From Gnetum montanum (lineage: Eukaryota; Streptophyta; Gnetopsida; Gnetales; Gnetaceae): 64,000 bases of DNA. Below the pieces are notes generated by a model that made no database searches, was not told where the DNA came from, and was given only the letters and a program-made list of their open reading frames with translations. The stretch spans positions 300,791-364,790 of the forward strand of contig MNCI01030805.1 in the NCBI GenBank assembly GCA_015680685.1, read 5' to 3'. This document shows positions 46,495-58,965 of this stretch, in pieces. A program made the position numbers and the translations under genes. Position 1 is the stretch's first letter, and the number at the start of each line of letters is the position of its first letter.

Positions 46495-47127
46495 CATCGG
46501 GGTATATACTCTGGCCTATAAATACAACACCTGGGCTTCCATTTTGAGTTAGTTTTCAAGTTATTTTTTAGTTTTTTTCTTTAAAGTATGTTATTTCTAG
46601 TGCATGCTTGTAGTGTGATGTTTGTAATGATACAACATCTTTGTTTGAGTGTGATGTACTTGGACACGTTACATGATTGGAAATAAAGATTGAGATTACT
46701 CCCATCATTGCAGCATCCACTTAGATTATTATTGGTTTTAATTTTTAATTATTTACTACTTTCTTTAGTTAAATGTTTCTCTTTATTGCTATTTACTATT
46801 CTAATTATTAAGTGGAATGCATATGACTTAATCATGAGTGTTTAAGAGGTGTATCATTTGGCATAACTAGTGATGTACACTTGGAAATTTAGAAGTAATC
46901 TCATAAAGTCCAAGACATGCATGGATGATTAAGGGTGGATACTCATCACACATAGGCTAGTTATATTTTACATTCCATTATCCATTAGTTTAATTACTTT
47001 ACCTTTTTATCATCAGTAGGAGTAGCATAAAATTAGGAACAACATCATATGCCTCACTTTGGACTAAATCCTACATGACAAAGCTACCACTAGTCCAAGT
47101 GGAAAGATAGTTAATTGCAATCAAAGC

Positions 47128-47673
47128 ATAATTGATGAGNNNNNNNNNNNNNNNNNNNNNNNNNNNNNNNNNNNNNNNNNNNNNNNNNNNNNNNNNNNNN
47201 NNNNNNNNNNNNNNNNNNNNNNNNNNNNNNNNNNNNNNNNNNNNNNNNNNNNNNNNNNNNNNNNNNNNNNNNNNNNNNNNNNNNNNNNNNNNNNNNNNNN
47301 NNNNNNNNNNNNNNNNNNNNNNNNNNNNNNNNNNNNNNNNNNNNNNNNNNNNNNNNNNNNNNNNNNNNNNNNNNNNNNNNNNNNNNNNNNNNNNNNNNNN
47401 NNNNNNNNNNNNNNNNNNNNNNNNNNNNNNNNNNNNNNNNNNNNNNNNNNNGGCACTTAGAAATAATTCTAACTCTAGAAAGGAAAAACTGCAAGAGTTC
47501 AGGTAAGAACTGAAAGAAAAACTACCCAAGACTGAGCGTGCCCACCTTTTATTTATAGCCAAAGAGATAGATTCTAACATTGTGTATCCAATGTCACTTG
47601 GTCAACCTTGATATCATGTATCCAATATCAAGGATTTGATATTAGGGGCCCAATATCGGGACTCATCAATAAT
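47128..47673 (-). mobile_element. Solo LTR (47133-47668) with ATAAT target-site duplication
   Basis: TGATGAG starts at 47133 and GGGACTCATCA ends at 47668. ATAAT occurs directly before (47128-47132) and after (47669-47673). The right part (AGAAATAATTCTAACTCTA, TTATTTATAGCC) matches the element 4 LTRs near 50410 and 59590. The orientation is that of element 4, opposite to its host LTR. The middle is the assembly gap. Confidence 0.85.
47140..47451. other. Assembly gap (312 N) inside the solo LTR
   Basis: A run of N; comparison with the 775-807 base LTRs at 49809 and 58966 suggests about 550 bases may belong here, so the gap length is probably nominal. Confidence 0.97.
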
Positions 47674-47775
47674 GATCTAGATGCCACAACTAGTCCCATC
47701 CAAAAAAATTGACTATATCATTCATGAATGCTTGTGATTCATATGGTTGAGCATAGGGGTACCTCACTGCTCATC

Positions 47776-49250
47776 AGGCTTTTTAGGATCTTCATGCTAT
47801 TTTGTTGTAGTCTTGATTTATCAAAAAAATATAGAATGGATTTAATCAGCAATATTTGCAACAAGAATCACCTCCACATAAATTCTAAGATAAAGTGTGA
47901 AGACTAGGATATCCCCTTAGTGATATCCTTAGAAAATGAATATGCAAATATTTTTAATGCTTATTGTAAGCAGTTTCTTCATAGATAATTAACAAGAAAT
48001 CCCTTCTGAAAGGAGGGACATTGTGATTAGACATTAAGGATCCAAAAATTACTATAGCAACTATAATCTCCATCTATTACTTGAATGTATTTTCATGGTT
48101 CACCTTGCCTTTGTAGAGATTCATCTTTAAATAGCATCAAATTATGCTCCATTTCAATAAATCTACAATACCATACCAAGATTAAGTATGGAGAATTTCA
48201 AAACCAAAGCTTCCCGTTAGTAGTATCTTATAATAAAAGAAAAAATTTTAAAATTTTTAATGTAGATATCAACATAGCATAATAATTTTCCTTTTTATAT
48301 TCAACAAAATAATTCTTTTATGATAACTTATCTATTGTGAAGAGAGTGGTATTCTACCATTGAGGAGTTTAGGTTCAATTAGCTCATTGTAGAAATCCAA
48401 TCTTGATTTTCCCAAGATAGAATGAAGTAGTAACTTATGCACTAATAATCATCTGCATCACTTCTAAGATCAAGTATGAAGACTTGTGGAAATCAAAGTC
48501 TTCTATTATTAGTATTCATGATTCAAATATATATATAGCAAATAATTCACAAGGAAATTCCTTTGAAATGATGCTTTTATTAAAATATTCATAAATTACA
48601 TATAAGGATCCCAACTTAAATGATTCTATCATCAATAAAAATATTTTAAAAATATTTTGAATTGTTACGATAGTATTATAATCCAATAAGTAATGTAGAT
48701 CATAATAACATGAATTGTATCACAAGACATATATGTTCTATTTAATAATCAAACTTACTTGATCTTACCTTGTATATTATTGGTTCTTGTCTATTAATCC
48801 TTTCTTAAGATAAGTCAATTTAATGTCCATTAAAGTTATTTCACTTCATCTATAACTTAATACCTTATAATAACAAGTTTGGATTTCTTTGGATAAACCA
48901 AGATTTGCAGTAACATTCATTCAATAATTTTCTAGTCACTTATATTTCTAAAGATAAACCAATTAAAAATATAGCAAGTTAAGGAAAAAATTATAAACCT
49001 ACTTATCTTTCTTTCATCTAGGCATGGTCATGATTAATGAAGTTTAGGATGAGGTCCTCTATTATGGAGTACCTCACTGGCATGCATATGATCTTTTCCT
49101 TTTCAAACATCAAGATGTTTGTTTGAGGCACTAGCTTCTTCCTCTAGCTTTCTCACCATGGGCCTCCAAACCTTTCTAACCTTCAAGTCATATGTTCTAG
49201 GTTTCTTTTGATAATACCATGTAGTTAATTTATAATGATTTGATCATAAA
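47776..49250. other. AT-rich noncoding stretch with about 295-bp degenerate tandem repeat
   Basis: Three related blocks near 47860-47955, 48150-48240 and 48445-48540 share AAGATTAAGTATGGAGA / AAGATCAAGTATGAAGAC, AAATCAAAG, and TTAGTAGTATC / TTATTAGTATTC words. It may be the spacer of the copia element whose gag lies just to the right. No protein domain seen. Confidence 0.5.
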
Positions 49251-49261
49251 TAACAATAACA

Positions 49262-49800
49262 TTACTTGTGCCTAGAATTATGAAAGTAAAAATACATACT
49301 ATTTCTCATTTGCGCTACATGAGAAAGCTTGGGTGTATATCTCTCATTCAATGAAGTTCTTATAGATGGCTTATAATGGGAATGACTTCTTAGTTCTTTT
49401 TCATTGTTTGCATCTATAGTTTGTGCTAGAATGATGTGTAGAGTCTCCTTCTCTATTGTTAACCTATCATTGATGAGCTTGAAATCTACAAGATTCTTGT
49501 TGATCTTCTCATGGACAAGGGTTAGCTTTTCTACCTTAGTCCTTAGATCTGAGTTTTTCTTTTCAAGATTTGAGCACTTCATAGTAAGTTGAGCTATGTT
49601 TAATTCTTTACTATACATGGCCTTTTTCATTTTGCTACATAAACTTTGAAAAGAAATTACCTTATTACAAAGTAGCTCATACCTTTCCTCCAAAGAAGTC
49701 TCATCTTTATCAGCTTCATCATTAGAGATTGAATCATTAATGGGTTCTAGATTTTCCAAGGCTATATATGATAGATATGAATCTTTGGATGTATTTCTTG
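49262..49800 (-). pseudogene. Ty1/copia-type gag, coiled-coil part, interrupted by element 4
   Basis: Minus strand: YLSYIALENLEPINDSIS, then NDEADKDETSLEERYELL, then a heptad-rich stretch (CSNLEKKNSDLRTKVEKL). This acidic start followed by a long coiled coil is typical of the segment after the zinc knuckle in plant copia polyproteins. It is open from 49759 to a stop at 49262. The zinc knuckle that should precede it is found on the far side of element 4 at 59800-60200. Confidence 0.65.
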
Positions 49801-49808
49801 TTTCGTCT

Positions 49809-50583
49809 TGATGAGTGGTGAGGTACCCCTACACTCAACCATACGAATACGAGCATTTCACACATGATCTAGTTGAACTCCAAGGACCAAGTGCATATCT
49901 ACCTTAATGGAACACTTAGGGTTAATCAATCGTTGTCTTCCCAAACTTACTTGTATTGTCATGGTTGTATGGTTAAGTAAGCTTGAGGTATATGATTTTT
50001 ATAGCTTTTTTGTCTTTTATGTCTTCTACTAATAAAGGAGAGGGAGAAGAAGTAAGTGGCTAACTTACATTAACTAGTTTCTAAATGTTCCTAACACTGG
50101 TATCCATTCCCACTTGTTGTACACATCCTAAACTAGTGCAATGTTGTTGGGGTTATCAAACGCTAATCGTTACTGGGTTACCAAGCACTACACGCATGCT
50201 CGAAGTGGTCGTACTGAGTGTATTTAACTAAGGGGATTGAAGGTTCAAAGAGATATTAAATAACTAGGAAAGTGTTAAACAATCATTAATTACTAATTAG
50301 CTTAATTTGTATGTTGCAAGGTTTATCATAAAGTTCATCTTTATTGCCATACAAAAAATTGTGCTCAGGTACAAATTGCTCGAATGACAAAACTCTATGA
50401 CTCATACTGTGGGCACACAGAAATAATTCTAACTCTGAAATGAAAAAACTGCAAGAATCTAGCTAAGGTTCTAAATCTAACTATCTAAAACCAAGGGTGC
50501 CACCTCTTATTTATAGAAGATGAGTTAGGATGCAATATTGCGTGGTGGCTATGATATTGTGTATGTCATATCGCGATTCATCA
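49809..50583 (-). mobile_element. 3' LTR of element 4
   Basis: Plus-strand start TGATGAGTGGTGAGGTACC, end CGCGATTCATCA; near-identical in long stretches to 58966-59772 (ACTCAACCATACGAATACGA, ACACATGATCTAGT, AAACTTACTTGTATTGTCAT). TATA box TATAAATAA on the minus strand at 50515-50507. Confidence 0.92.
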
Positions 50584-50600
50584 TACCCCCATGACTGAAT
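50584..50600 (-). promoter_or_regulatory. Polypurine tract of element 4
   Basis: Minus strand CAGTCATGGGGGTA directly before the LTR TG (50583). The same tract is kept in element 5. Confidence 0.7.
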
Positions 50601-52740
50601 GAAAACTCATCCTCGAGTTCCTTATAAAATATTGGGAATGTATGGGATTATTGACTTAAATGACAACTAATGGTGAATGGGATGACATGTGAATAAATCA
50701 ACATTACAATACATAACAACATTACTTTTCATGACTACAAGAGTCAACACTATATACAATTGACATCCAGCCTTATTTGGTAGTTGAGAGAGAAGAGAGA
50801 GAGAGAAAAGGAGAAGACGTGTTGCTGTCGATGCCAAGATTGCACCTTTCGTTGTCCATCCATAGTTGCACCATCAATCTTGTTCCTTGCACAACCATTC
50901 TAGCACTAGTCCATCTTGAGTGTTTCCTCTAGGTCTAATCCATTACTGTATGATTTCCATCTACACACACAACACAGTCACATATGAGCAAGGATAAGTA
51001 AATCACAATACAGTTGATACCTTTCCTTAGTGTAAGGTCCATTGGTTGAGTTGTGATATGGCTAATATGGATTCTAGAGATATAACACTAGTGACTACCC
51101 AAGGTGTAGGGGTTAGGAAAAATTGAAAAAATTGGACCAAGGCCCCCATGACTAAGAGCAATCCTCTGGTAGCAATAGAATGGAAAATGATAAGGAATAA
51201 GAAATATGGAGAAAAAGAAATAATGGAAACACCGATAAAATGGATGTCAAAGATGGGAATGAAAAAAAATGTTGATTGTGGAAATGTTCAATGGAAAGAG
51301 GTTAATTGATGCACCAAATTAGAATGGTAGTGGGTCTTTCCCAAAGCAGGCTCATGCCCTTTATGCCCTAACAAACCCACATTCAAAGAGTCCGTAGGCT
51401 TTGGAAATGTCGTTTGGAAGTAAGAGTTAAAGACTTAACCACAAGAATTCACCAAAGAAAAAACAATGCATCAACCAAAATATAGACTATTGATACAACC
51501 AGCAATGAAGTGGGAAATGGAGAAAGAATGATGGGGAGAAAAGAATGGAATGGAGTCCCAAGAACAAGGTGGTGTACATCCCCTTGTATATTTGTGGTTA
51601 ATGTGAATGAGTAGATCTCATTCCAAATCTAGCCTTAAATAATCCATATCTAGTGACTTCACATTAATACACTTGGCCAATCCATACACTTGAAGTAACA
51701 AGAATGCTTCCACCAAAGAGTCATCACCATTCCGAGGAAAATGAGAAAGGGAGAAGTAGGAAGTGAGAAAGGGACATAGTTAGAGAAAACATGTTTGTTT
51801 AGTTTCATAACTAGTGCTTGTATCCTAGATGATTATTTTGTCTAACGGGTGTGCTTTGAATTCTCAATGTTTTTTTTTTACTTCTGCATGAGAACCACAC
51901 CATGCAAAGACTTATTTTTATTAGCTCAGCTTCTCGATAATGGAGCAATGTCGGAATGGTAAGGAAAACTCAAGAAGAAAACATCCAAGAACCCAAGAAA
52001 ATAGCCAACACAAATGCATCAAATCCCTTTGAAGTCACACCCTTTTCAGTCCTTGAGTCCTTCCTTAGTTTAAGAAAAGCCTAGTCACCAATTCGTTAAT
52101 ATTTTTATTATTAAAGAAGGGAACTACATAGTTCCAAGCCAAGAGAGACCATAGAAATTCATGGATGCATGGATGACATGGACTCATTGCCTATTATATC
52201 AAAAGAACCATACCTTAGTATCAACATTATAACTCAAAGGTAAAAACCAAACATTAGCAATCAATAGAATATAGTTCATACCACCATTAGGAGCACTTAT
52301 TAGGTGAAGAATCTAACAAAACAAAAAATAAAAAACAAAAAAAAAAAGATAAAACAAACAATCACACAAAAAAATGAGAAAGTATAAATGATGGTGCAAA
52401 AGAAAAGAAGAAAAATTAAAGAAATTTATAAAACAAAAATATGTAAAACAAAAAGAAACTGAGGGCCTCGAATGGTTAGCAGAGGTGGCCATCTCCCCCA
52501 TGAATGCGTTGGAAGGAGGAGATCCGAAATAGTGAGTAGGGTCGTCCCTTCTTAGAGGTAGTATGTGCACTGACCATTCTAAATTCATGGAAGGGTTTGG
52601 TCTATTGCACATTGACTAACAATCTCTTATTAGGGCTCTCAGGTTTATATATGGTCATGGCCCTTGAAGGAAAGGTTGCATGAATAATATAAGGTCCTTC
52701 CCATCGTGTTTGAAATTTTGTGCATTGTGGCACATGTGTG
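50601..52740 (-). other. 3' region of element 4 after integrase; no env seen
   Basis: Athila elements often carry an env-like ORF here. This 2.1-kb stretch has only short frames and purine-rich text (GAGAGAGAAGAGAGAG near 50790, AAAAACAAAAAAAAAAAG near 52330). Either no env was present or it has decayed beyond recognition. Confidence 0.6.
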
Positions 52741-52741
52741 G

Positions 52742-53830
52742 GGTTCTATTAGAGAACCTTATCTCCTAGTTGATACTTAAACTTTTGAATATTCAAGTCA
52801 TGACGTTGCTTATTATATGCCTTGTGCAACTCATTTGATGATAGGGTAGCTAATTGATTTTCGTCTAGTGCATTTAAAGTTTCCAGCCTTTGTTTTTGTG
52901 CTAGATTAAGATCAAGGTGGAGGTCACAAGCCATTGATAGTGTATGGAGTTTAGTTTGAATCAAAAGCGTTGGAAGCTTTCCATATAGTAACTCATAGGG
53001 AGAGTATCGTATGGGGAGTTTCCAGGTGGAGCGGTATGCCCAAACAGCATCATTCAGTTTAGTGCTCCAATCTCACGTATACTTGCTAATTGTCCTAGTA
53101 AATATTTTAGTAATCTCCCTATTGGTGACCTCAGCTTGTCTGTTAGCTTGGGGGTGATAAGGTGTAGTCAATTTATGTTCATCCCCTAAGCGTTGCATTA
53201 ACTTTTGAAAATTTGCACCCATGAAGTGTGTTCCATTATTTGAAATAAGTGCACGTGGCACACCAAACCTATTTATGATTTGTTATTGTACAAATCATGT
53301 AACTGTAGATGATGTGTAGTTTTTAATAGCAGTTGCTTCAGCCCATTTTGTTAAATAGTCTACGACAACTACAATGTAGGCTTTTCCATTGGACATTGAT
53401 GTAATGGGCCCCATAAAGTCTGTTCCCCAAATTTCTAAGTGTTCTAATGGTTGAATCCATTGTTGTGGATCTTCCATTTTAGTAGTCATTCCCCCATCAC
53501 ATTGATAGCACTCACAAGATTGGACAAATTTATGGGCATCCTGAAATACTATTGGCCAGTAATATCCTACAAGAAAAATCTTAATAGTTGTTCATCTCCC
53601 CACATAGTGACCCCCACAAGAGCCCTTATGAGCATCTTGGAGAACTCTTAGTTGGTCTACCTCAGGCATGCATCATCAAACCAAGCCATCAGGACACACT
53701 TTGTAAAGTTTTTCATTGATCTCTACGAAGTACTTGGCTTTGTGAAGAAACTATTGTTTCTTCCTAAAGTCCAGCTCCTGTGGTGTTTGTTGAGTAAGGA
53801 GATAGGTGAGAATGCTACCATACTAGTTCA
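52742..53830 (-). pseudogene. Element 4: integrase
   Basis: Minus strand: H-H part (HKGSCGGH), then a CECYQC block completing the zinc site, HLEIWGTDFMGPI (first Asp), ALISNNGTHFMGANFQ (second Asp changed to Asn), PYHPQANRQAEVTNREI (Glu present), then AVWAYRSTWKLPI and SPYELLYGKLP. The C-terminal part ends near KYQLGDKVL. In-frame stops lie at about 53290 and 53072. The D-to-N change alone would disable catalysis. Confidence 0.9.
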
Positions 53831-53849
53831 TCTCCATGGGTAGTTAGTT

Positions 53850-54660
53850 ATTCACTACATCGACAAAGAGCACTTCATTAAGAAAATGATCAAATATTAC
53901 CTATTCATCCTCTTTATTGTCCCAATGCAACTAAGATAAATGATCTTCAACTACCTTTTTAGTGTCTTTTTGATCAATCATCATTAGATTGAACTCTTGT
54001 AGAGTTACCAGCCATCATATAATACAAGGGCTAACCATTGGCTTGTTCATGTGGAACAAGACTGCACTATGATCCATGTGGATGAACACTTTATAATGTA
54101 ACACATATTGCCTAAACTTATTCAGTGCAAACACTACAGCCATTAATTCTTTCTTTGTAGTTGTGTAGTTAAGTTGTGCATCAACAATACTTCTACTTGC
54201 ACAATGGATGTAGTAAGGGCATTTTTGGTCATCTAACTATGTAAGTACAGGTCCTAAGGCATAATTGGACACATCAGTCATGATGTGGAATGGTCTGGAC
54301 CAGTCAGGAGCTTGTAGAATGGGAGTTTCTACTAGCTTTCATTTCAGGGTTTGGAATGCTTATTCACATTCCCTGGTCCACTCAAAAGCTACTTCCTTCT
54401 TTGTTAGCTCTACCAATGGTTTGGAAATCTTGGATAAGTTCTCAATGAATCTCCTATAGTAGCCAGTGTGTCCAAGGAATGACCAAATGTCTTTAACAAT
54501 TTTTGATTAATGGGTGATTCCTTGGATAACCCTAATTTTATGAGGGTCTACCTCTATTCCTATATGTGAAACCTTATGCCCAAGTACTATGCCTTCTTGG
54601 ACAATTAAATGGATTTTTTGCTAGTTAAGCCTTATATTGGTTTCTACACATCCTTTTAGC
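53850..54660 (-). pseudogene. Element 4: RNase H
   Basis: GHTGYYRRFIENLSKISKPL and FEWTRECE are the RT-RNase H connection. Then PFHIMTDVSNYALGPVL (first Asp), YTTTKKELMAVVFALNKFR (Glu) and FIHMDHSAVLFHMNKP (second Asp), LQEFNLMMIDQK. Motif order is complete, with a few stops. Only one RNase H domain is present, unlike the Tat-like family. Confidence 0.88.
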
Positions 54661-55250
54661 ACTTTCTCTAATTAGTCCAAGGCTTGATCAAAACTTGTTC
54701 CATAGGTGGAGAAGTCATCCATAAATACTTCCACTCCGTTCCCTATCTGCTCTTGGAATATTCTTATAACTAGGCATTGAGACGTGGCTAGAGCATTACA
54801 CAAGCCAAACAACATTCTTTTATACACAAATGTTCCCCAAGGATTGGTGAATGTTGTCTTGGCTTGGTATTTTGGGGCTAATTTTATTTGGTTGTATTTG
54901 CTATAGCCATCTAGAAAACTATAATATCGATGCCTTGCTATGGTGTCTAAGACTTGGTCAATGAATGGCAACGGAAAGTGATCCTTAAATGTTGCCATGT
55001 TCAGCAACCTAAAATCTATGCACACCCTCCATTTGCATTCCTTTTTGGACATGATTACTAGAGGGATAACCCATTCACTATTAGCAATGGAATATATGAA
55101 CCCAGCCTTAAGAAGCTGTTCTATTTCTTCTTTTACTACTTTCTTCAATTTTAGGTTCAATCGCCTCTATGGTTAGTTTTGAGGTTTCATGGAGGGTTCA
55201 GTGTAAATCCTATGCTAGCATATCCTAGGGTCTATGCCAATTAATCTGGG
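54661..55250 (-). pseudogene. Element 4: reverse transcriptase
   Basis: Open for 162 codons from 55160: EEIEQLLKAGFIYSIANSEW, KWRVCIDFRLLNMATFKDHF, PLPFIDQVLDTIA, FLDGYSKYNQIKLAP, TTFTNPWGTFVYKRMLFGLC, and the catalytic box FMDD in EVFMDDFSTYG. Both catalytic Asp are kept, making this the best-preserved RT in the window. Sequence style fits the Athila/Tat (OTA) clade. Confidence 0.92.
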
Positions 55251-56110
55251 ATATGACTAGCCAAAGGCTTTTGACCACTTATTTATTACTTTCAATAGTC
55301 TTCCATTTTTTTTGGAAGCAAGTCTTGCATTGATGATTACCGATTTTTCATTTTCAAGAATCATATATTCTAGACCGATGGACAATGGTTTCAATTCTAG
55401 GGGCACTTGTTTGAATTTCTTAGGAATTTCCAACTTCCCCCAGTTGATGTTTTTAAGGTTAAGGCTTGGAAGTTGCCAGTGGACTTGCTCTAGTGCATCT
55501 ATGCTTTCGACGTAAGCACAAGTTATTGCCTTAGTTAGTTCCATGCACATTAGTGAGTTGCTCTCTTGATCAACTATTAGCCACTGGATGTCTTCTTGTT
55601 ATGTGGCTGCTACATACAGGCACTTTTGTATGTTAATGTTTTGTGCACACCAGTTGCATGCAGGCAATGCTAAACTTCGCACAACCCATGATCTCAGCAC
55701 ACAATTTCACCCTATATCACTGTATGTAATGCATGGAACCTTCTTCTTCTCAATCTTTCCAAAATTATTCTTCTTAGATATTTCCAGGGAAAGATCGAAA
55801 ATTGCTAGGCATGCATCTATAGTACTTAGCCATGCCCTTCCCATTATTATTGGGAAGTACCCTTTACCATTATTCACTTGTATCACTAGGAAATTAACTG
55901 GGTCCAACCACCCACACATAGTGGTGATGATGTCCTCCACTAGTCCCAAGGGAATAGTGATGGACTAGTAAGCCATCTCTAGGAAAATATTTCTCTTCTT
56001 TAATGGAGGCAGGTTCTAGGCTTTGTACATTTCTTGCGATATTAAGTTGACTCTAGAACTTGAATCTAGAAGAGCTTTTCATGGCTCATTCCAAACGATT
56101 TAGAGATAGA
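55251..56110 (-). pseudogene. Element 4: aspartic protease and linker
   Basis: Minus strand: KALLDSSSRVNLI near 56060-56030 holds the active-site block with D-S-S in place of D-S/T-G. Then PLGLVEDIITTMCGWLDPVN, FLVIQVNNGKGYFPIIMGRA and WLSTIDACL, the LGRPWL-like block. The linker (55550-55257) includes VHWQLPSLNLKNINWGKLE and EYMILENEKSVI. Stops break the frame. Confidence 0.8.
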
Positions 56111-58650
56111 TTTGAGGGCTTCCAGGATCAGAGAATTTCCTAGGAAGGTGGCCAACCTTAATCCAGTCAGTAACAGCATGTGTTAACATGAACGTATGCG
56201 TTGAGCTCAGTGTTTGGTTCGAAGGGATCTCTAAAGCTCTATTTGAAGGGGAGGCATTCCGAGGTTCAACTTCTTGTGGGTGTAAATGCTTGGTTGGACT
56301 ATTGGTCCTAAAGAAAGGCCTTTTATTCATATGGTTTTCAGAACTAATAGTGGGTTAAGGATTTATAGCCCTTGTGGCATTGCGTTGTTGCGATTGAGTA
56401 GGGAGTTCCCCTTACATTGTTGGAGTAGGTGGTAATGGAGCTATTGGTGTGAGAGCTATGGATGGATTTGAAAGATGGTATATTTGTGGGTTATCTCCCC
56501 TAGGAGAATTAGTTCTATGATACTCATAGGCTTGGTACTGATGTTGTGGTGTAATGTGACTAACAGAGTCACATGGAGAGATTGGGTGCTGCATGTAGTA
56601 GCCATATGGGTCATGTTGCCCATATGGGTATTGTTGCCTTGGTGGTGGCATGCCCCATGACTGTGGGTATTGCCACTATTGATGTTGCTCAATAGGTTGT
56701 GGTGGAGTTCTACATGGATAATATGTTGAAGGTTGGTGGAACTAGCTTGGGTTACCTTGGGGATAAGGTAACCCTCGGGGTGCTTGTCATTTATTTAGTC
56801 GTGGATTAAGTGCATACACCCCAGACTCTTGTAGATGTGAGATCACTGGGCAACATCCCTTAGGATGGTCATATTGGCATATCTTGCACCCACTATCATT
56901 TTTTGTGTCTAAATCCACAACCTCTTCTGTGATGGCCATTTTTCCATTACCCTTGTTATGTGCATTTTCTACTTCTCTTTTTCTTTTTGTCACTGTCACT
57001 ACCTCACTCCCTAGACTCCTCTACAATTTTAAGAACAGTTTCAGACTTACCATCTAGGGAGTCCCACATTTGGTCTACCTTTTCTGATACTTCTGATGTT
57101 AACTTTTGGAGAGGCAAATTTTTCCTATTCACCATCTCTTCAAGTGGTGACTCTTCCTCCTCCTCAAAAAATCTCACTCCTCTTTTTTGAAGGGAAGCAT
57201 CTCAGTTATATTCTTTTGTACTTTATCTCTTTCATAGCTCACCTTCTTCTTTGGAAACTTGCTCTAGTAGTCTATGAATTTGATGAGACCTAAGCTCCTA
57301 TCACCTTCCTTGGGCATACATCCCAAGGGTTCTTTTTGTTTCATGCCTAAGTCCATCCACGTAGTTGATCCCGCTACGAATAACCATGGCCAGGGCAACG
57401 ATGTAACAGTGCATAATAGTAGCCTATGGCAACATCCAAGGGTTCATGATTTCCTTGCTTCCATCCTTGGATTTTCTTTCATAGGTTAGACACTTGGGAG
57501 TACGTTTGGTACTTATCATTGAATAGTTCTAAGATTGTACTCCACCTCCGAATGGATTCTGGTTCTAAGGACCAATACCAGCTTTCAGCTTCTTTCACTA
57601 TTTTCCTTAGTAAAAGCTTTAGTTTTTGCCATTTATTTTCTATGCTTTGCAAGGCACATGCATCGTGGAATGCTTGTAAATGATTTTGAGGATCAGCATT
57701 GTATCCCCTTTCAAATCGTGGGATGTTGTTCATGTCTAACCTCTTGATCCTACTATCCTTTTGGTGCCTTGTTGGAACTTTTATGGCCTTAGTTATATCT
57801 AGCATGCTTCTATTTTTGAGTAGGGGTACTTCATGATCATCTCGTTCATAGCATCTATGGTGTCTATGTGGTTCCCTACTCTCCCTTCTTCTATGCCTTG
57901 ATTCTATAGAGTGCCCTTGTCCTCGTTCTTAATTGTCTCATCGATGAATTTTACATCATTTCCCCTTATCCTCACAATTGGTTTCCCTATGACTACATCC
58001 AAACACTAAAGGAGAAGGTGAAGATGATAATGAAGGTGAAGAATAAGGAGAACCATCTCCATGATGATTTTTTCTACCTTCTCTTTGGTGGTCTCGACCT
58101 TGATCATGATCATGATCAGAATGTCCACTCTTATCGTGTGTTCGTGTTCCTTCATTGAACACTTCGTGTTCGTGGGTATCAGAACCAGGGTTATGAATAG
58201 TGGAGTGGAAGGTTTTGATACATTACCTCCTAACCAATGTTAGGAGGAGGAACATCATTTCATGTGTTCGTGTTCGTGGGTATCAGAACCAGGGTTGTGA
58301 ATAGTGGAGTGGAAGGTTTTGATACATTACCTCCTGACCAATGTTAGGAGGAGGAACATCATTTCGTGAGGAACCTATTGAGGTAGGTTCACCATCCTCA
58401 ATTTCGCTCAAAACATGCGATGTGTCATGGGGGAATTTACCCTTCAAAGATGTATGGTATCTCTCCTATCACAAGTTCCTTGATGTTGCACTTCTGTGGG
58501 ATGATAGTCCCTTGAGTCATGATCACATGCAATGTATTCTGCATATAAAAGTGGCATGCCTATTTGTGTGAGAGCACGAAGGAGCATGTTGGGAACTGAT
58601 TGGTCTAGAGGCAACACTATGTTACCCTCCAAGTCTCTCTAACATAGTTG
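56111..58650 (-). pseudogene. Element 4: gag, frameshifted
   Basis: Core at 57805-57479: NNIPRFERGYNADPQNHLQA, FHDACALQSIENKWQKLKLL, ESWYWSLEPESIRRWSTI, the Retrotrans_gag pattern. A zinc-knuckle-like C-x2-C-x4-H block (CKICQYDHPKGCCP) is near 56890-56850. A Gln/Pro/Tyr-rich stretch (PPPRQQYPYGQHDPYGYYM) is at 56650-56400. The N-terminal part near 58160-57960 is rich in H, D and S. A 104-bp tandem duplication at 58165-58372 shifts the frame. Confidence 0.78.
58165..58372. repeat. 104-bp tandem duplication in gag leader of element 4
   Basis: CGTGTTCGTGGGTATCAGAA starts at 58165 and again at 58269; the two units differ at only a few bases (TTATGAATAG / TTGTGAATAG, CTAACC / CTGACC). The length is not a multiple of three. 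Confidence 0.95.
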
Positions 58651-58941
58651 TTCGTCTTGGTGGAGAATAAAGGTGAAATTGAGTACATACTCATTGGGAT
58701 GAGTATATACCACACAAAACTATTGAGGAACTAGTGGATCCTAGTTATGTGTATTATGTTTCTGAATGCCTCTTGTGTTAGTCCTAGGCGGTGAAGTGCT
58801 CTTATGTGAAGAAGAAGACATTTTGTCTTGTTTGGTATGCAATGTATAGTTGTATTGTCTTTCTTTAATTAACCTTAAGTGTTCATTCTAACATTCCAAC
58901 AATATGAATGATTTCCTATGTTCTACACATTGCACAAACAA

Positions 58942-58965
58942 CTAAGTCCCTAGCAATGGTGCCTC
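58942..58965 (-). promoter_or_regulatory. Primer-binding site of element 4
   Basis: Minus strand next to the LTR: GGCACCATTGCTAGGGACTT. It resembles the GGCGCCGTTGCCGGGGA primer site usual in Athila-like elements, with C-to-T type changes. Confidence 0.7.

Larger units (their letters stand above)
46345..47775 (+). mobile_element. 3' LTR of element 5, split by a solo LTR
   Basis: Starts TGATGAGTC and ends GGTACCTCACTGCTCATCA at 47775, the reverse of the GGTGAGGTACC start of the element 4 LTRs seen on plus. Without the solo LTR inside it (47133-47668 plus one ATAAT) it is about 890 bases. A TATA box (CCTATAAATACAAC) is at 46518. Confidence 0.72.

Noticed and set aside
52313-52612. Possible env-like membrane protein after integrase of element 4
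   Set aside because: The Phe-rich run comes from an A-rich tract; no signal peptide or conserved motif supports it.
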